From contig NZ_JAAVJC010000021.1 of NCBI RefSeq assembly GCF_012033785.1, forward strand, positions 1 to 38,612: a DNA stretch of 38,612 nt, in the 5' to 3' direction. The notes under the pieces were generated by a model, which ran no database searches, was not told where the DNA came from, and was given only the letters and a program-made list of their open reading frames with translations. Shown one piece after another: positions 30,687 through 38,598 of this stretch. The translations under genes were made by a program, and so were the position numbers. Source of the stretch: Streptomyces bohaiensis (GTDB taxonomy: Bacteria > Actinomycetota > Actinomycetes > Streptomycetales > Streptomycetaceae). Numbering within the stretch: position 1 is the first letter of the stretch; the number at the start of each line of letters is the position of its first letter.

Positions 30687-31286
30687 TCAGTGCAGCCAGG
30701 AGTGGTGGCGCACGACCGGCGCCCGCTCCCACGCACTGCCCAGTCCCCAGGTCCGGCCGGCGGCGCAGACGGCGAGCACCACCATGACCAGCGCGTAGAC
30801 GATGTGCATGTCCACCACCGGGTTGGTCGACATGGTGGGTGAGCCGTCGGCGAGCACCCGGGCCACCGGCCATTCGGCCGTCCACAGCATCAGCATCATG
30901 ACGGTGCCGCCGGCCGCGGCGAGCCGGAGCCCTATCCCCGCGACCAGGGCGACGCCCAGTCCCAGCATCCCGGCCATGTAGGCGAAGTCCACCCACACCG
31001 CGCCGGCCCAGCCGTTGAAGGTGCTCTGGAGCGGGCCGGCCGAGACCCCTCCGAGGTAACCGGCGGCCGGAGCACCGCCGTTGATCCAGGCCGACTCACC
31101 GGAGGTGGCGTAGCCGAGCCCCAGCGTCTTGTCGAGGAAGGCCCACAGGAAGACCAGGCCGAGGGCGATGCGGAGCACCGCGAGCGCCCGGGCCGGGACG
31201 GAGTGCGGCCGGGGGGCCGCGGTGCCCTCGTCGCGCGTCTCGCGCGGGGCCGCCAGGACAGGCGGCGGAGCAGGCTGGACAGACAT
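30687..31286 (-). CDS. DoxX-like membrane protein
   Basis: The 199-residue protein has a cytoplasmic Pro/Ala-rich tail of about 30 residues and about four transmembrane helices: LAVLRIALGLVFLWAFLDK, the FAYMAGMLGLGVALVAGIGL segment, the AAAGGTVMMLMLWTAEW segment, and VDMHIVYALVMVVLAVCAA. LRIALGLVFLWAFLDKTLGLG is characteristic of DoxX/TQO small-subunit-like proteins, which have been linked to quinone or thiosulfate oxidation in archaea and to membrane redox complexes in actinobacteria. The large extracytoplasmic loop after helix 1 is typical. ATG 31286 has GGAAGG upstream at a long spacing of ~10 nt. It probably forms its own unit upstream of the FnIII gene, which has a separate operator. Confidence 0.82.
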   Translation of the reverse strand: MSVQPAPPPVLAAPRETRDEGTAAPRPHSVPARALAVLRIALGLVFLWAFLDKTLGLGYATSGESAWINGGAPAAGYLGGVSAGPLQSTFNGWAGAVWVDFAYMAGMLGLGVALVAGIGLRLAAAGGTVMMLMLWTAEWPVARVLADGSPTMSTNPVVDMHIVYALVMVVLAVCAAGRTWGLGSAWERAPVVRHHSWLH

Positions 31287-31476
31287 GGGGAGGGTCCTTC
31301 CGGTCGGGGGGCCGTCTCACGTGCGTTGAACTCCGCCCTGACCAGTCGACTCCGCCCGCCGACCTGATCGCCCCTTCTGTACCCGGGCGCGGCCATCGCA
31401 CACCTGCGCGATGCGGAGCTGGCCGACGCCGCAGGCGCCGCGACCGGCCCCCGCCGACCTGACCTGCACGAACAGT

Positions 31477-31502
31477 CCTTCCGGGCGATGGGGCCCGGAA
31501 GG
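31477..31502. other. Perfect inverted repeat in the intergenic region
   Basis: CCTTCCGGGC and GCCCGGAAGG pair around a GATGGG loop. It is 190 bp upstream of the DoxX start and 240 bp before the pentose promoter, so it does not look like a terminator of either gene. It could be an operator or the remnant terminator of a lost gene. Confidence 0.4.
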
Positions 31503-31716
31503 GGCGGCGGTGAGGACGACCGAAAACCGCTCACCGTGTGCCGCACACCGATCCACCCGCCGCCCGACGCCCCGTCAGCCGATTCGTCGAGGCAGGTGCG
31601 CCGGCCCGGGAGCTCCGGCCCGGGAGCCCGGCCGCGACCGCCCGAGCGGCACAGCGGCGCCGACCCCGGCGGGACGCCCCGGGAGAACCGCCCAGAACTT
31701 CGCCGCAACCGACCTC

Positions 31717-31745
31717 TTGACCAGGGACATGCCTGTACATACGCT
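31717..31745 (+). promoter_or_regulatory. Promoter of the pentose operon
   Basis: TTGACC (31717-31722) and TACGCT (31740-31745) are separated by 17 bp, a good sigma-70-type pair. The leader would be about 40 nt. Confidence 0.6.
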
Positions 31746-31759
31746 GCGCTTGTTCATGG

Positions 31760-31773
31760 TTGTCCCCATACAA
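31760..31773. promoter_or_regulatory. Candidate GntR operator
   Basis: TTGT-CCCCAT-ACAA is an inverted repeat between the promoter and the kinase start. TTGT/ACAA half-sites resemble those of HutC-type GntR regulators, and such a regulator is encoded at the end of the operon. Spacing of 6 is longer than the usual 4, so the call is tentative. Confidence 0.35.
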
Positions 31774-31790
31774 AGCGGGGTGTGCGTTCG

Positions 31791-32741
31791 ATGCGGATCG
31801 CAGTGGTCGGGAGTTACGGAGCGGGGCTCACCATGCGGGTGCCCCGGTCGCCCGAGGCGGGGGAGACCGTCTCCGGCGGGGAGTTCGCCGAGGGCCCGGG
31901 AGGCAAGGGCTCCAACCAGGCCGTCGGGGCCGCCCGGCTCGGGGCGCGCGTCTCGCTGCTGACCGCCGTCGGGGACGACGCCTTCGGTCGCGCGGCCCGC
32001 GACCTCTGGGCCGCGGAAGGGGTGGACGCCACCCACGTGGTGACGGCGGACGCCGCGACCATGGTGGGTTTCATCCTGGTCGAGCCCTCCGGCGAGAACC
32101 GCATCGCCATCGCCCCCGGCGCCCTCGAGCGGCTGACCCCGGCCCATCTGGAGCCGTTCCGCCCGGTGATCGCGGAGGCAGACGTCCTCGTGGTCTCCAT
32201 GGAGATCCCCGCGGACGTCGTCCTCGGGGCGCTGCGCCTGGCGCGGGAGACCGGCACCCGCACCCTGCTCAACCCCGCCCCCGCCCGGCCGCTGGCCGAC
32301 GAGGTCTGGCCGCTGGTCGACGTGATCACCCCGAACCAGACCGAGGCGCCCGTCCTGCTCGGCCTCGGCGAGGACGCCGCGCCGAGCGACCGCGAGCTGG
32401 TCTCCCGGCTCCGTGAACGCACCGGCGGCACCGCCGTGCTCACCCGGGGCGGGCAGGGCGCCCTCCTCGACGACGGCTCCGGTGTACGGGAGGTGCCCGC
32501 GCGGCCGGTGAGCCGGGTCGTGGACACCACCGGCGCCGGCGACGCCTTCACCGCGGCGCTCGCGGTCGCGCTGGCCGGCGGGGCCGACACCGCCACCGCC
32601 GTCTCCCGCGCCGCGGCGGCCGGCGCCCACGCCGTCACCGTCCCCGGCGTGATCCCCGCCCTGCCCACGCCGGAGCAGCTCACGGCCGTGCCGACCCCCG
32701 TCACGGACCGCACCCACGCCGAGAGGAACGACGCCGCATGA
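31791..32741 (+). CDS. Ribokinase-like PfkB sugar kinase
   Basis: The 316-residue PfkB kinase phosphorylates a pentose with ATP at O5. Conserved elements are GGKGSNQAVGAARLG (Lys39, Asn42), Glu138 (SMEIP), TPNQTEA and the anion-hole/catalytic DTTGAGDAFTAAL with Asp251. At the start, E. coli ribokinase has GSINAD, where Asn14 and Asp16 contact the ribose; here the same place reads GSYGAG, with glycines at both positions (Gly10, Gly12). Substrate may therefore be 2-deoxyribose or another pentose. The first operon gene, it overlaps the permease gene by 4 bp. ATG 31791 is preferred over the open upstream frame because the family begins here; its ribosome site (GGGG) is weak. Confidence 0.88.
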   Translation: MRIAVVGSYGAGLTMRVPRSPEAGETVSGGEFAEGPGGKGSNQAVGAARLGARVSLLTAVGDDAFGRAARDLWAAEGVDATHVVTADAATMVGFILVEPSGENRIAIAPGALERLTPAHLEPFRPVIAEADVLVVSMEIPADVVLGALRLARETGTRTLLNPAPARPLADEVWPLVDVITPNQTEAPVLLGLGEDAAPSDRELVSRLRERTGGTAVLTRGGQGALLDDGSGVREVPARPVSRVVDTTGAGDAFTAALAVALAGGADTATAVSRAAAAGAHAVTVPGVIPALPTPEQLTAVPTPVTDRTHAERNDAA

Positions 32742-33739
32742 CCACCACCACCGCGCCGGCGCGGGGGTTCGTCCCCGACCTGCGCAGACTGCTGCACGCC
32801 CGGGAGGCGGGGGTCTTCGCCGCCCTGGTGCTGCTCTTCCTCCTCGGCGTGGTGCTCTCCCCGGGGTTCGCCTCCTCCGACAACCTGCTCTCCGTCGGAC
32901 AGCAGATATCCCAGATCGGGATCATGGCGGTCGGCGCCACCTTCGTCATCGTCAACGGCGAGATCGACCTCTCGGTCGGCTCCGTGTACGCGCTCTCCGC
33001 GATCTGCACCGGCATGGCCATCGCCGACGGCCTCGCCTGGCCGCTGGCCGCGCTCATCGGACTGGCCGTCGGGTCGCTGGCCGGTCTGCTGAACGGCCTC
33101 GCCGTGGTGCTGCTGGGAGTGCCGTCCTTCATCGTCACCCTCGGCACGCTGAGCGTGTACCGGGGCGTGGCCCTGCTCATCTCCGACGGCGCCCCGATCT
33201 CCCTCAACAACGGCATGCCGGGGGTCGCCGAGTTCAGCCTGCTCGGCCAGGGCCGCCTCTTCGGCGTGGTCCCCATGCAGTTCGTCGTCTTCGCGGCGGT
33301 CGCCGCGATCGGCGTGGTCCTGCTCTCCCGCTCCCGGCTCGGCTTCAACAGCTACGCGGTCGGCGGCAACCAGGAGGCCGCGCGCCTGGTGGGCATCAAC
33401 GTGAACCGGGTCAAGCTCAGCGCCTTCGTCCTCTCCGGGTTCACCGCCGCCCTCGCCGGGGTCCTGGGGCTGTCGTTCCTCTCCTACGTGCAGGGCGTCA
33501 CCGGAAGCGGGTTGGAGCTGACCGTCATCTCGGCGGTGATCATCGGCGGTGCCGCGCTGTTCGGCGGGTCCGGCACGGTCTGGGGCACCGTCATCGGCGT
33601 CACCTTCATCGGGCTGCTGCAGAACATCCTCAACATCAAGGGGATCTCCTCCTTCTGGCAGACCGTCGTCACCGGTCTGGTCATCGTCGCCGCCGTCGCG
33701 GCCGACACCTGGCAGCGCCGACGAAAGACCCGCGCCTGA
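32738..33739 (+). CDS. Sugar ABC transporter permease, RbsC-like (CUT2)
   Basis: The 333-residue permease has 8-10 hydrophobic segments and CUT2 landmarks: GATFVIVNGEIDLSVGSVYALS, VPSFIVTLGTLSVYRGVALL and the YAVGGNQEAARLVGINV loop that contacts the ATPase. It forms a homodimer for import of a monosaccharide. It overlaps the kinase gene by 4 bp; 104 bp without notable structure separate it from the binding-protein gene. ATG 32738 is fixed by the overlap and GAGAGGAACG upstream. Confidence 0.93.
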   Translation: MTTTTAPARGFVPDLRRLLHAREAGVFAALVLLFLLGVVLSPGFASSDNLLSVGQQISQIGIMAVGATFVIVNGEIDLSVGSVYALSAICTGMAIADGLAWPLAALIGLAVGSLAGLLNGLAVVLLGVPSFIVTLGTLSVYRGVALLISDGAPISLNNGMPGVAEFSLLGQGRLFGVVPMQFVVFAAVAAIGVVLLSRSRLGFNSYAVGGNQEAARLVGINVNRVKLSAFVLSGFTAALAGVLGLSFLSYVQGVTGSGLELTVISAVIIGGAALFGGSGTVWGTVIGVTFIGLLQNILNIKGISSFWQTVVTGLVIVAAVAADTWQRRRKTRA

Positions 33740-33843
33740 CCGGCTGCCCCACGCCCCCGCCCCACCTCCTCCCCCACACCGCGCCCGGTCGCTCACGCGT
33801 CCCCGCGCCCCCGGAAACCCGCGCATGTGACACAGGAGCCGCA

Positions 33844-34866
33844 ATGTCCCTCCGCACCACCGTCAGAACCGTCATGACCGCCGCAGCCGTCACCGCCACC
33901 GCCGCGCTCGCCGCCGGCTGCGGCGCCGTCACCGCCGCCGACAGCGGCGGCTCGGACGGGGCCTTCGAACTGGCCCCGTACATCCAGGAGCGCGTCGACA
34001 ACGGCGAACCGCTGCGGATCAAGCTGAGCTACCACGACCCGTCGCTCGCCTTCGCCACTCCGATCAGCCAGGGCATGAACCGCGCCGGCGAGGAGCTCGG
34101 CGCCGAGGTGCAGCTGATCGGACCCACCGGCGGCGACGCCGGCCAGCAGGTCTCGGAGCTGCAGACCCTGATCCAGCAGAAGTCCGTCGACGGCCTGGCC
34201 GTCTCCTCGGCCTCCAGCGACGCCCTGCGTCCGGTGATCGCCCAGGCGTACGACGCCGGCATCCCGGTGATCTCCTTCAACACCGACAACCCCGACTCCC
34301 GCCAGATGGGCTTCGTCGGCCAGGACCTGCGCGGCTCCGGCGAGTCCCAGGCCGAGGAGCTGCTCGACGTCCTCGGCGAGGACGCGACCGGCAAGGTCGT
34401 CGTCTTCTCCGTCGACACCGGAGCGGGCTGGTCCCACGACCGGTTCGGCGGCTTCCGCGACGGCCTGGAGGGCAGCGGGCTGGAGATCGTGGGGCCGGTG
34501 AACGTGGGCAACGAACCCAACGCCGCCTACAACACCGTCGAGTCCACCATGGCCGGGCAGTCCGGCGTGACCGCCATCGCGGGCCTCGACTGCTGTTCCA
34601 CCACCGCCGCGGCCAAGTGGACCGCCGAGTCGGGCAACGCGGACGGCATCGCCGTGGTCGGGTTCGACGTGCTCACCGCCACCGCGCAGTACATCGAGAG
34701 CGGCGTCGTCGACTTCACCATCAGCCAGAACCCCGCCGAGCAGGGGTACCAGGCCGTCAAGGTCCTGCACGACTTCGCGGTCGACGGCACCGAGATCAGC
34801 GGCGTCGACACCGGCTCGGAGTTCGTCACCGAGGAGAACCTGGCCGACACCCCGGTGGAGGACTGA
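33844..34866 (+). CDS. Sugar-binding lipoprotein, RbsB-like
   Basis: The 340-residue periplasmic-binding-protein-type lipoprotein (Peripla_BP_4 class) has a signal peptide with lipobox LAAGC, Cys26 being lipidated. It shows the two-lobed pattern with SYHDPSLAFATPISQGMNRAGEELG in lobe 1, VDGLAVSSASSDAL, and PVISFNTDNP at the hinge. The segment before lobe 1 (ELAPYIQERVDNGEPL) is longer than in ribose-binding protein, and its sequence is not close to E. coli RbsB in the pocket, so the ligand need not be ribose. CACAGGAG precedes ATG 33844. Its stop overlaps the ATPase start by one base (TGATG). Confidence 0.92.
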   Translation: MSLRTTVRTVMTAAAVTATAALAAGCGAVTAADSGGSDGAFELAPYIQERVDNGEPLRIKLSYHDPSLAFATPISQGMNRAGEELGAEVQLIGPTGGDAGQQVSELQTLIQQKSVDGLAVSSASSDALRPVIAQAYDAGIPVISFNTDNPDSRQMGFVGQDLRGSGESQAEELLDVLGEDATGKVVVFSVDTGAGWSHDRFGGFRDGLEGSGLEIVGPVNVGNEPNAAYNTVESTMAGQSGVTAIAGLDCCSTTAAAKWTAESGNADGIAVVGFDVLTATAQYIESGVVDFTISQNPAEQGYQAVKVLHDFAVDGTEISGVDTGSEFVTEENLADTPVED

Positions 34867-36452
34867 TGACCGCCCCGAGCACGGCGCCTCCCACCCCCGG
34901 GCCGGCGGTGCGGATAGCCGGACTGGGCCGCAACTTCGGCCCGGTCCGCGCCCTCCACGACGTCTCCTTCGACGTGCCCGCAGGCGAGGTGACCGCGCTG
35001 CTGGGGGAGAACGGCGCCGGCAAGTCCACCCTGCTGAAGATCCTCGCCGGTCTCCAGCCACCCAGCGCCGGGACCGTCACCGTCTTCGGCGAGGAGGTCA
35101 CCTCCCACGACCCCGCCACCGTCCTCGCCCGGCACGGCGTCGCCATCGTCCCGCAGGAGCTCAGCCTGCTGCAGGACCGGACCGTCGCGGAGAACGTGCT
35201 CTCCGGCGTCGAGCCCGGCGGCCGCTGGTTCCCCTCCCGCCGCGCCATGCTGCGGCGGACCCGGGAACTGCTGGCCGAGCTCGACCTGGACCTCGACCCC
35301 GCCGCGTCGGTCGGCTCGCTGGACCTCGCCACCCAGCAGTTGATCGTGGTCGCCCGATCCGTGGCACGCGGCTGCCGGGTGCTGATCCTCGACGAGCCGA
35401 CCGCCATGCTCACCCCGGCGGAGGCGGAGCGGCTGTTCGTCCTCATGGACCGGCTCAAGGACCAGGGCGTCACCATGCTGTACGTCTCGCACCGCATGCC
35501 CGAGGTCTTCCGGCTCGCCGACCACATCCAGGTGCTGCGCGACGGCACCCACGTCGCCGGCTGGGGGCGGGACGAGACGAGCCCCGACCGCGCGGTCGCC
35601 GCGATGGTCGGCAGGGAGCTGGCGGAGGTGACCGCCCGCGCGGGCCACCAGGGCGCCCCGGACGGTCCGCCCGCCCTGGTGGTCCGCTCGCTCAGCGGCC
35701 GCCGCCACAGCGGGGTCAGCTTCGCCGTGCGGCCGGGCGAGATCCTGGGCGTCGCCGGACTGCCCGACTCCGGGCGGGTGGAGCTGCTGCACAACATCTT
35801 CGGCGGCGACCGCGGCACCGGTGGCGAGGTCGAGGTGCTCGGCAGCCCCTACGAGCGCCGCGACCCCATCGCCAGCGTCGGCCGGCGGCTGGCCTTCGTC
35901 CCCGGCGAACGCCGCGCCCAGGGGCTGTTGACCACCATGAGCGTCGGCCGCAACGTCGGCGCCCTGACCACCCGGGCGTTCTCCCGGTTCGGTCTGGTCC
36001 GGCGGCGGGCGTTCGACCGCAACGCCGCCGACCAGGCGAAGAAGCTCCGGGTGAAGACCGCGTCGCTGGAGCAGCCCATCACCAACCTCTCCGGCGGCAA
36101 CCAGCAGAAGGCCGTGCTGGCCCGCTGGCTGTCGATCAACCCGGGCGTGCTGATCCTCGACGAGCCGACCCGCGGCGTCGACGTCGGTGCCAAGGCGGAG
36201 ATCTACGAGGAGCTGTTCGCGCTCGCGGACCGCGGGCTGGCCATTCTCTGCTCCTCCTCCGACCTGCCCGAACTCCTCGCCGTGACCGACCGGATCGCCG
36301 TCCTCAGCGAGGGGCGCCTGGTGGAGATCGTCGAGACGGCCACCGCCACCGAGGAATCGATCATGACCCTGGCCACCGGTGCCGCACCCGCCCTGCCGGG
36401 CGAGGGGCACCGGACCGCCGGACCCACCGCACCGGAAGGAACCGCACCATGA
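34866..36452 (+). CDS. Sugar ABC transporter ATPase with two domains, RbsA-like
   Basis: The 528-residue ATPase has two fused nucleotide-binding domains. Domain 1 has Walker A GENGAGKST, Walker B VLILDEPTAML and H-loop YVSHRM. Domain 2 has the degenerate P-loop usual for RbsA (GVAGLPDSGRVELL), an intact signature LSGGNQQK and Walker B VLILDEPTRGVDVG. Domain 1 lacks a good signature (LDLATQQ), which is also common in this family. It powers the CUT2 importer formed with the upstream permease and binding protein. The start overlaps the previous stop (TGATG), and the end overlaps the rbsD start (ATGA), so translation is coupled throughout. Confidence 0.93.
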   Translation: MTAPSTAPPTPGPAVRIAGLGRNFGPVRALHDVSFDVPAGEVTALLGENGAGKSTLLKILAGLQPPSAGTVTVFGEEVTSHDPATVLARHGVAIVPQELSLLQDRTVAENVLSGVEPGGRWFPSRRAMLRRTRELLAELDLDLDPAASVGSLDLATQQLIVVARSVARGCRVLILDEPTAMLTPAEAERLFVLMDRLKDQGVTMLYVSHRMPEVFRLADHIQVLRDGTHVAGWGRDETSPDRAVAAMVGRELAEVTARAGHQGAPDGPPALVVRSLSGRRHSGVSFAVRPGEILGVAGLPDSGRVELLHNIFGGDRGTGGEVEVLGSPYERRDPIASVGRRLAFVPGERRAQGLLTTMSVGRNVGALTTRAFSRFGLVRRRAFDRNAADQAKKLRVKTASLEQPITNLSGGNQQKAVLARWLSINPGVLILDEPTRGVDVGAKAEIYEELFALADRGLAILCSSSDLPELLAVTDRIAVLSEGRLVEIVETATATEESIMTLATGAAPALPGEGHRTAGPTAPEGTAP

Positions 36453-36904
36453 AGCGCCGAGGCATCCTCAACGACCGGCTCAGCGCCGCCCTCGCCACCC
36501 TGGGCCACACCGACCTCCTGCTGGTCGTGGACGCCGGGTTCCCGATCCCCCGCGACGCGGACCGGATCGACCTCGCGGTCACCGAGAACCTGCCCGACCT
36601 CCGTACCGTCCTCGGCCTGGTCGCCGACGAACTCGTCGTCGAGGGCGTGGTCCGGGCGCAGGAGGTCCCGACCAACAACCCGCTGCTGGAGACCTGGCTG
36701 CACGAGCGGTTCACCGACGCCGCGTTCACCACCCGCGACCACGCCGACATGCTCGGCGAGGTCGCCCGCTCCGCCAAGGTCGTCGTCCGCACCGGCGCGT
36801 TCGAACCCTGGGGCAACATCGGCCTGTTCTGCGGCGTCGACGTCCCCCGCTGGTTCGGCGGCGAGGGCGTCGTCGCCCCCGCGTACTACGCCGACAAGCT
36901 CTGA
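36449..36904 (+). CDS. rbsD: D-ribose pyranase
   Basis: The 151-residue RbsD/FucU-family protein interconverts pyranose and furanose forms of the incoming pentose, giving the kinase its furanose substrate. The signature LGHTDLLLVVDAGFPIP with the catalytic His lies near residue 19, and the C-terminal TGAFEPWGNIGLFCGV matches the family. It is slightly longer than E. coli RbsD (139). It overlaps the ATPase gene by 4 bp. If the substrate is 2-deoxyribose, the same mutarotation need applies. Confidence 0.92.
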   Translation: MKRRGILNDRLSAALATLGHTDLLLVVDAGFPIPRDADRIDLAVTENLPDLRTVLGLVADELVVEGVVRAQEVPTNNPLLETWLHERFTDAAFTTRDHADMLGEVARSAKVVVRTGAFEPWGNIGLFCGVDVPRWFGGEGVVAPAYYADKL

Positions 36905-36993
36905 CACCCCCACAGCCCCACCCCGGCCGCCGGGGCGACGGCCCACCGGCCCCGCCCCGCACCGGCCACCGACAGATGGAGAGAGAACCAGAC

Positions 36994-37710
36994 ATGTCCG
37001 AGACCTCGACCACCGCGACCGCCGAGCCGGACCTCGCCGCCGCCGACCTGGCGCGGTACATCCAGCACACCCGCATCGACTCCCGCGCCACCCGCGAGGA
37101 CATGGTCGCCCACGCCCGGGAGGCCGCGCAGTACGGCTTCAACGCGGCGATGGTGCCCGCCTCCTGGGTCCCCGTCGTCAGCTCCGAACTCGCCGGGACC
37201 GGCGTGGAGGTGGCCTCCGCCCTGGACTTCCCGACCGTCGGGGTGATGACCAGCGCCGGCAAGGCGGCCGAGGCCGCCGAGATCGCACGCCTGGGCGCCA
37301 CCCAGCTCGACATCGGCGTCCAGATCGGCTGGCTGAAGAGCGGCCGCCACCAGGAGTTCCGCGACGACATCGCCGGTGTGGTCACCGCCTTCGGCGGCCC
37401 GGTCAAGGTGATGCTCGAACTGCCGCTGCTGACCGACGAGGAGAAGGAGATCGCCGTCGAACTCGCCCAGGACGCCGGCGCCGCCTTCCTCAAGAACGCC
37501 AGCAGCGGGCAGATCGAGACCGCGAACCCGACGAGCGTTCGGTACCTTGTGGAGCGGGCGCGCGAAGGGGTCCAGGTGAAGGCGTCCGGTGCGATCACCG
37601 GGTACCGGCAGGCGGTCGATCTGCTGCGGGCCGGGGCGGTGCTGCTCGGCACCAGCGCCGGGATCGCCCTGGTGACCTCCTCGGCCGACGCCGGGACCAA
37701 GAGCTACTGA
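36994..37710 (+). CDS. DeoC-like class I aldolase
   Basis: The 238-residue TIM-barrel enzyme retains the deoxyribose-phosphate aldolase catalytic residues: Asp106 (LDIGVQIG), Schiff-base Lys167 (AFLKNASSG) and Lys196 (VKASGA). The surrounding phosphate site differs from standard DeoC: KTSTG is KNASSG, KASGGV is KASGAI, and the GxSS segment is GTSAG. It probably cleaves 2-deoxyribose 5-phosphate to acetaldehyde and glyceraldehyde 3-phosphate, or a related phospho-sugar. ATG 36994 is preferred because GGAGAGAG is well placed; ATG 36976 would add six residues. It is the last enzyme of the pentose operon and is followed by an 11-bp hairpin. Confidence 0.85.
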   Translation: MSETSTTATAEPDLAAADLARYIQHTRIDSRATREDMVAHAREAAQYGFNAAMVPASWVPVVSSELAGTGVEVASALDFPTVGVMTSAGKAAEAAEIARLGATQLDIGVQIGWLKSGRHQEFRDDIAGVVTAFGGPVKVMLELPLLTDEEKEIAVELAQDAGAAFLKNASSGQIETANPTSVRYLVERAREGVQVKASGAITGYRQAVDLLRAGAVLLGTSAGIALVTSSADAGTKSY

Positions 37711-37720
37711 CGCAGGTGAC

Positions 37721-37746
37721 GGGCCGTGCCCAGCAGGGCACGGCCC
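37721..37746 (+). terminator. Hairpin between the aldolase and regulator genes
   Basis: Perfect 11-bp arms GGGCCGTGCCC (37721-37731) and GGGCACGGCCC (37736-37746) with an AGCA loop, 10 bp past the aldolase stop. It may limit read-through into the GntR gene. Confidence 0.65.
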
Positions 37747-37771
37747 ACGGGTGACTCCCGGAAGGAGCACG

Positions 37772-38536
37772 GTGAGGGTGACGGCCGACGACGAGGAGCC
37801 GGCGGGCATCAAGCGCGATGTCCCGACGGCGATCCACGTCCAGATCTCGGAGCACATCCGTACCCGCATCGCCGCCGGCGAGTGGCCCGCCCACTACCGG
37901 CTCAAGAGCGAGCCCGAACTGGCCCAGGAGTTCGGCGTCAGCCGCGGCACGGTGCGGCGGGCGCTGGCCACCCTGATCGCCGAGGGACTGCTGCGGCAGG
38001 TGCGGGGGCGCGGCACGTTCGTGACCTCCACCACCATCGAGCCCGCCATCGCGCAGAAACTCAGCACCCTCTCCGAGGACTTCGCCAGCCAGGGCGTGGT
38101 CACCGACACCCGGGTGCTGGAGGCGACGACGCTGTCGCCACCCCGGCCCGTCGCCGCCCTGCTGGACCTGGCGCCGGGCGGCAGGGTGCTGAAGCTGGTG
38201 CGGCTGCGCAGCACCGAGAGCGGCCCGGTGGCGCTGCTCTTCAACTACGTGCGCACCGACTTCACCCCGGGGATCGAGGAGGTCGACTTCGAGCGCTCCA
38301 GCCTCTTCGGAGTGCTGGAGGGCAGCTACAGGCTGAAGATCGACGCGGCGCGCCGGACGTTCAGTGCCGAACCGGCGGCCGCCGAGGTGGCCTCCGCGCT
38401 GGAGATCCCCGAGGGGGCGCCGGTGCAGTACCTCCAGCAGGTCACCTACCTCGCCGACGACCGGCCGGTGGAGTACTCCGACGTCTGGATCCACAGCGGC
38501 CGGCTGCACCTGACCTCGCTGCTGCGCCGCCGCTGA
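37772..38536 (+). CDS. GntR-family (HutC/UTRA) transcriptional regulator
   Basis: The 254-residue protein has an N-terminal winged helix-turn-helix (LKSEPELAQEFGVSRGTVRRAL, in two overlapping motifs at about 50-72, then VRGRGTFV) and a C-terminal UTRA ligand domain (about 95-250, with ALLFNYVRTDFTPGI and PVEYSDVWIHSGR). HutC-type regulators sense small metabolites, often phosphosugars or amino acids. Placement behind the pentose operon suggests that it controls this operon through the TTGT/ACAA repeat at 31760. It is not an obvious DasR, though it belongs to the same subfamily. GTG 37772 follows GAAGGAG at short spacing; GTG 37778 is an alternative. Confidence 0.9.
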   Translation: MRVTADDEEPAGIKRDVPTAIHVQISEHIRTRIAAGEWPAHYRLKSEPELAQEFGVSRGTVRRALATLIAEGLLRQVRGRGTFVTSTTIEPAIAQKLSTLSEDFASQGVVTDTRVLEATTLSPPRPVAALLDLAPGGRVLKLVRLRSTESGPVALLFNYVRTDFTPGIEEVDFERSSLFGVLEGSYRLKIDAARRTFSAEPAAAEVASALEIPEGAPVQYLQQVTYLADDRPVEYSDVWIHSGRLHLTSLLRRR

Positions 38537-38563
38537 GGCGGCGGCGCGGACGGCGGCACGGAC

Positions 38564-38598
38564 GGCGGCGCGCGTCCCGCGGGGGTGGGCGCGCGCCG
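38564..38598 (+). terminator. Hairpin after the GntR gene
   Basis: Arms 38564-38573 and 38589-38598 (GCGGCGCGCG/CGCGCGCCGC) pair over 10 bp around a 15-nt loop, 27 bp after the regulator stop. The repeat-rich GC context lowers confidence. Confidence 0.4.

Larger units (their letters stand above)
31287..31790. other. 504-bp divergent intergenic region
   Basis: This holds the DoxX ribosome site, a perfect 10-bp hairpin (31477-31502), and the promoter and candidate operator of the pentose operon. Open frames cross it on both strands (one is in frame with the kinase), but none has recognisable domains or a good ribosome site. No RNA gene is recognised. Confidence 0.55.

Noticed and set aside
31317..31556. 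A 79-codon minus-strand open frame in the long intergenic region
   Set aside because: No ribosome site, no recognisable motif, and composition typical of random GC-rich sequence; retained only as a note on the region.
30932..31708. A 258-codon minus-strand open frame over the DoxX gene and upstream gap
   Set aside because: It overlaps the DoxX gene in another frame, is Arg/Pro/Ser-rich and has no domain or ribosome site.
31488..31790. N-terminal extension of the kinase
   Set aside because: The open frame continues upstream, but the PfkB fold begins at 31791 and the predicted promoter lies inside the extension.
37772..38536. Identification of the GntR regulator as DasR itself
   Set aside because: It shares the HutC/UTRA architecture, but its position in a pentose operon and the lack of any dre-like sequence near it argue for a local regulator.
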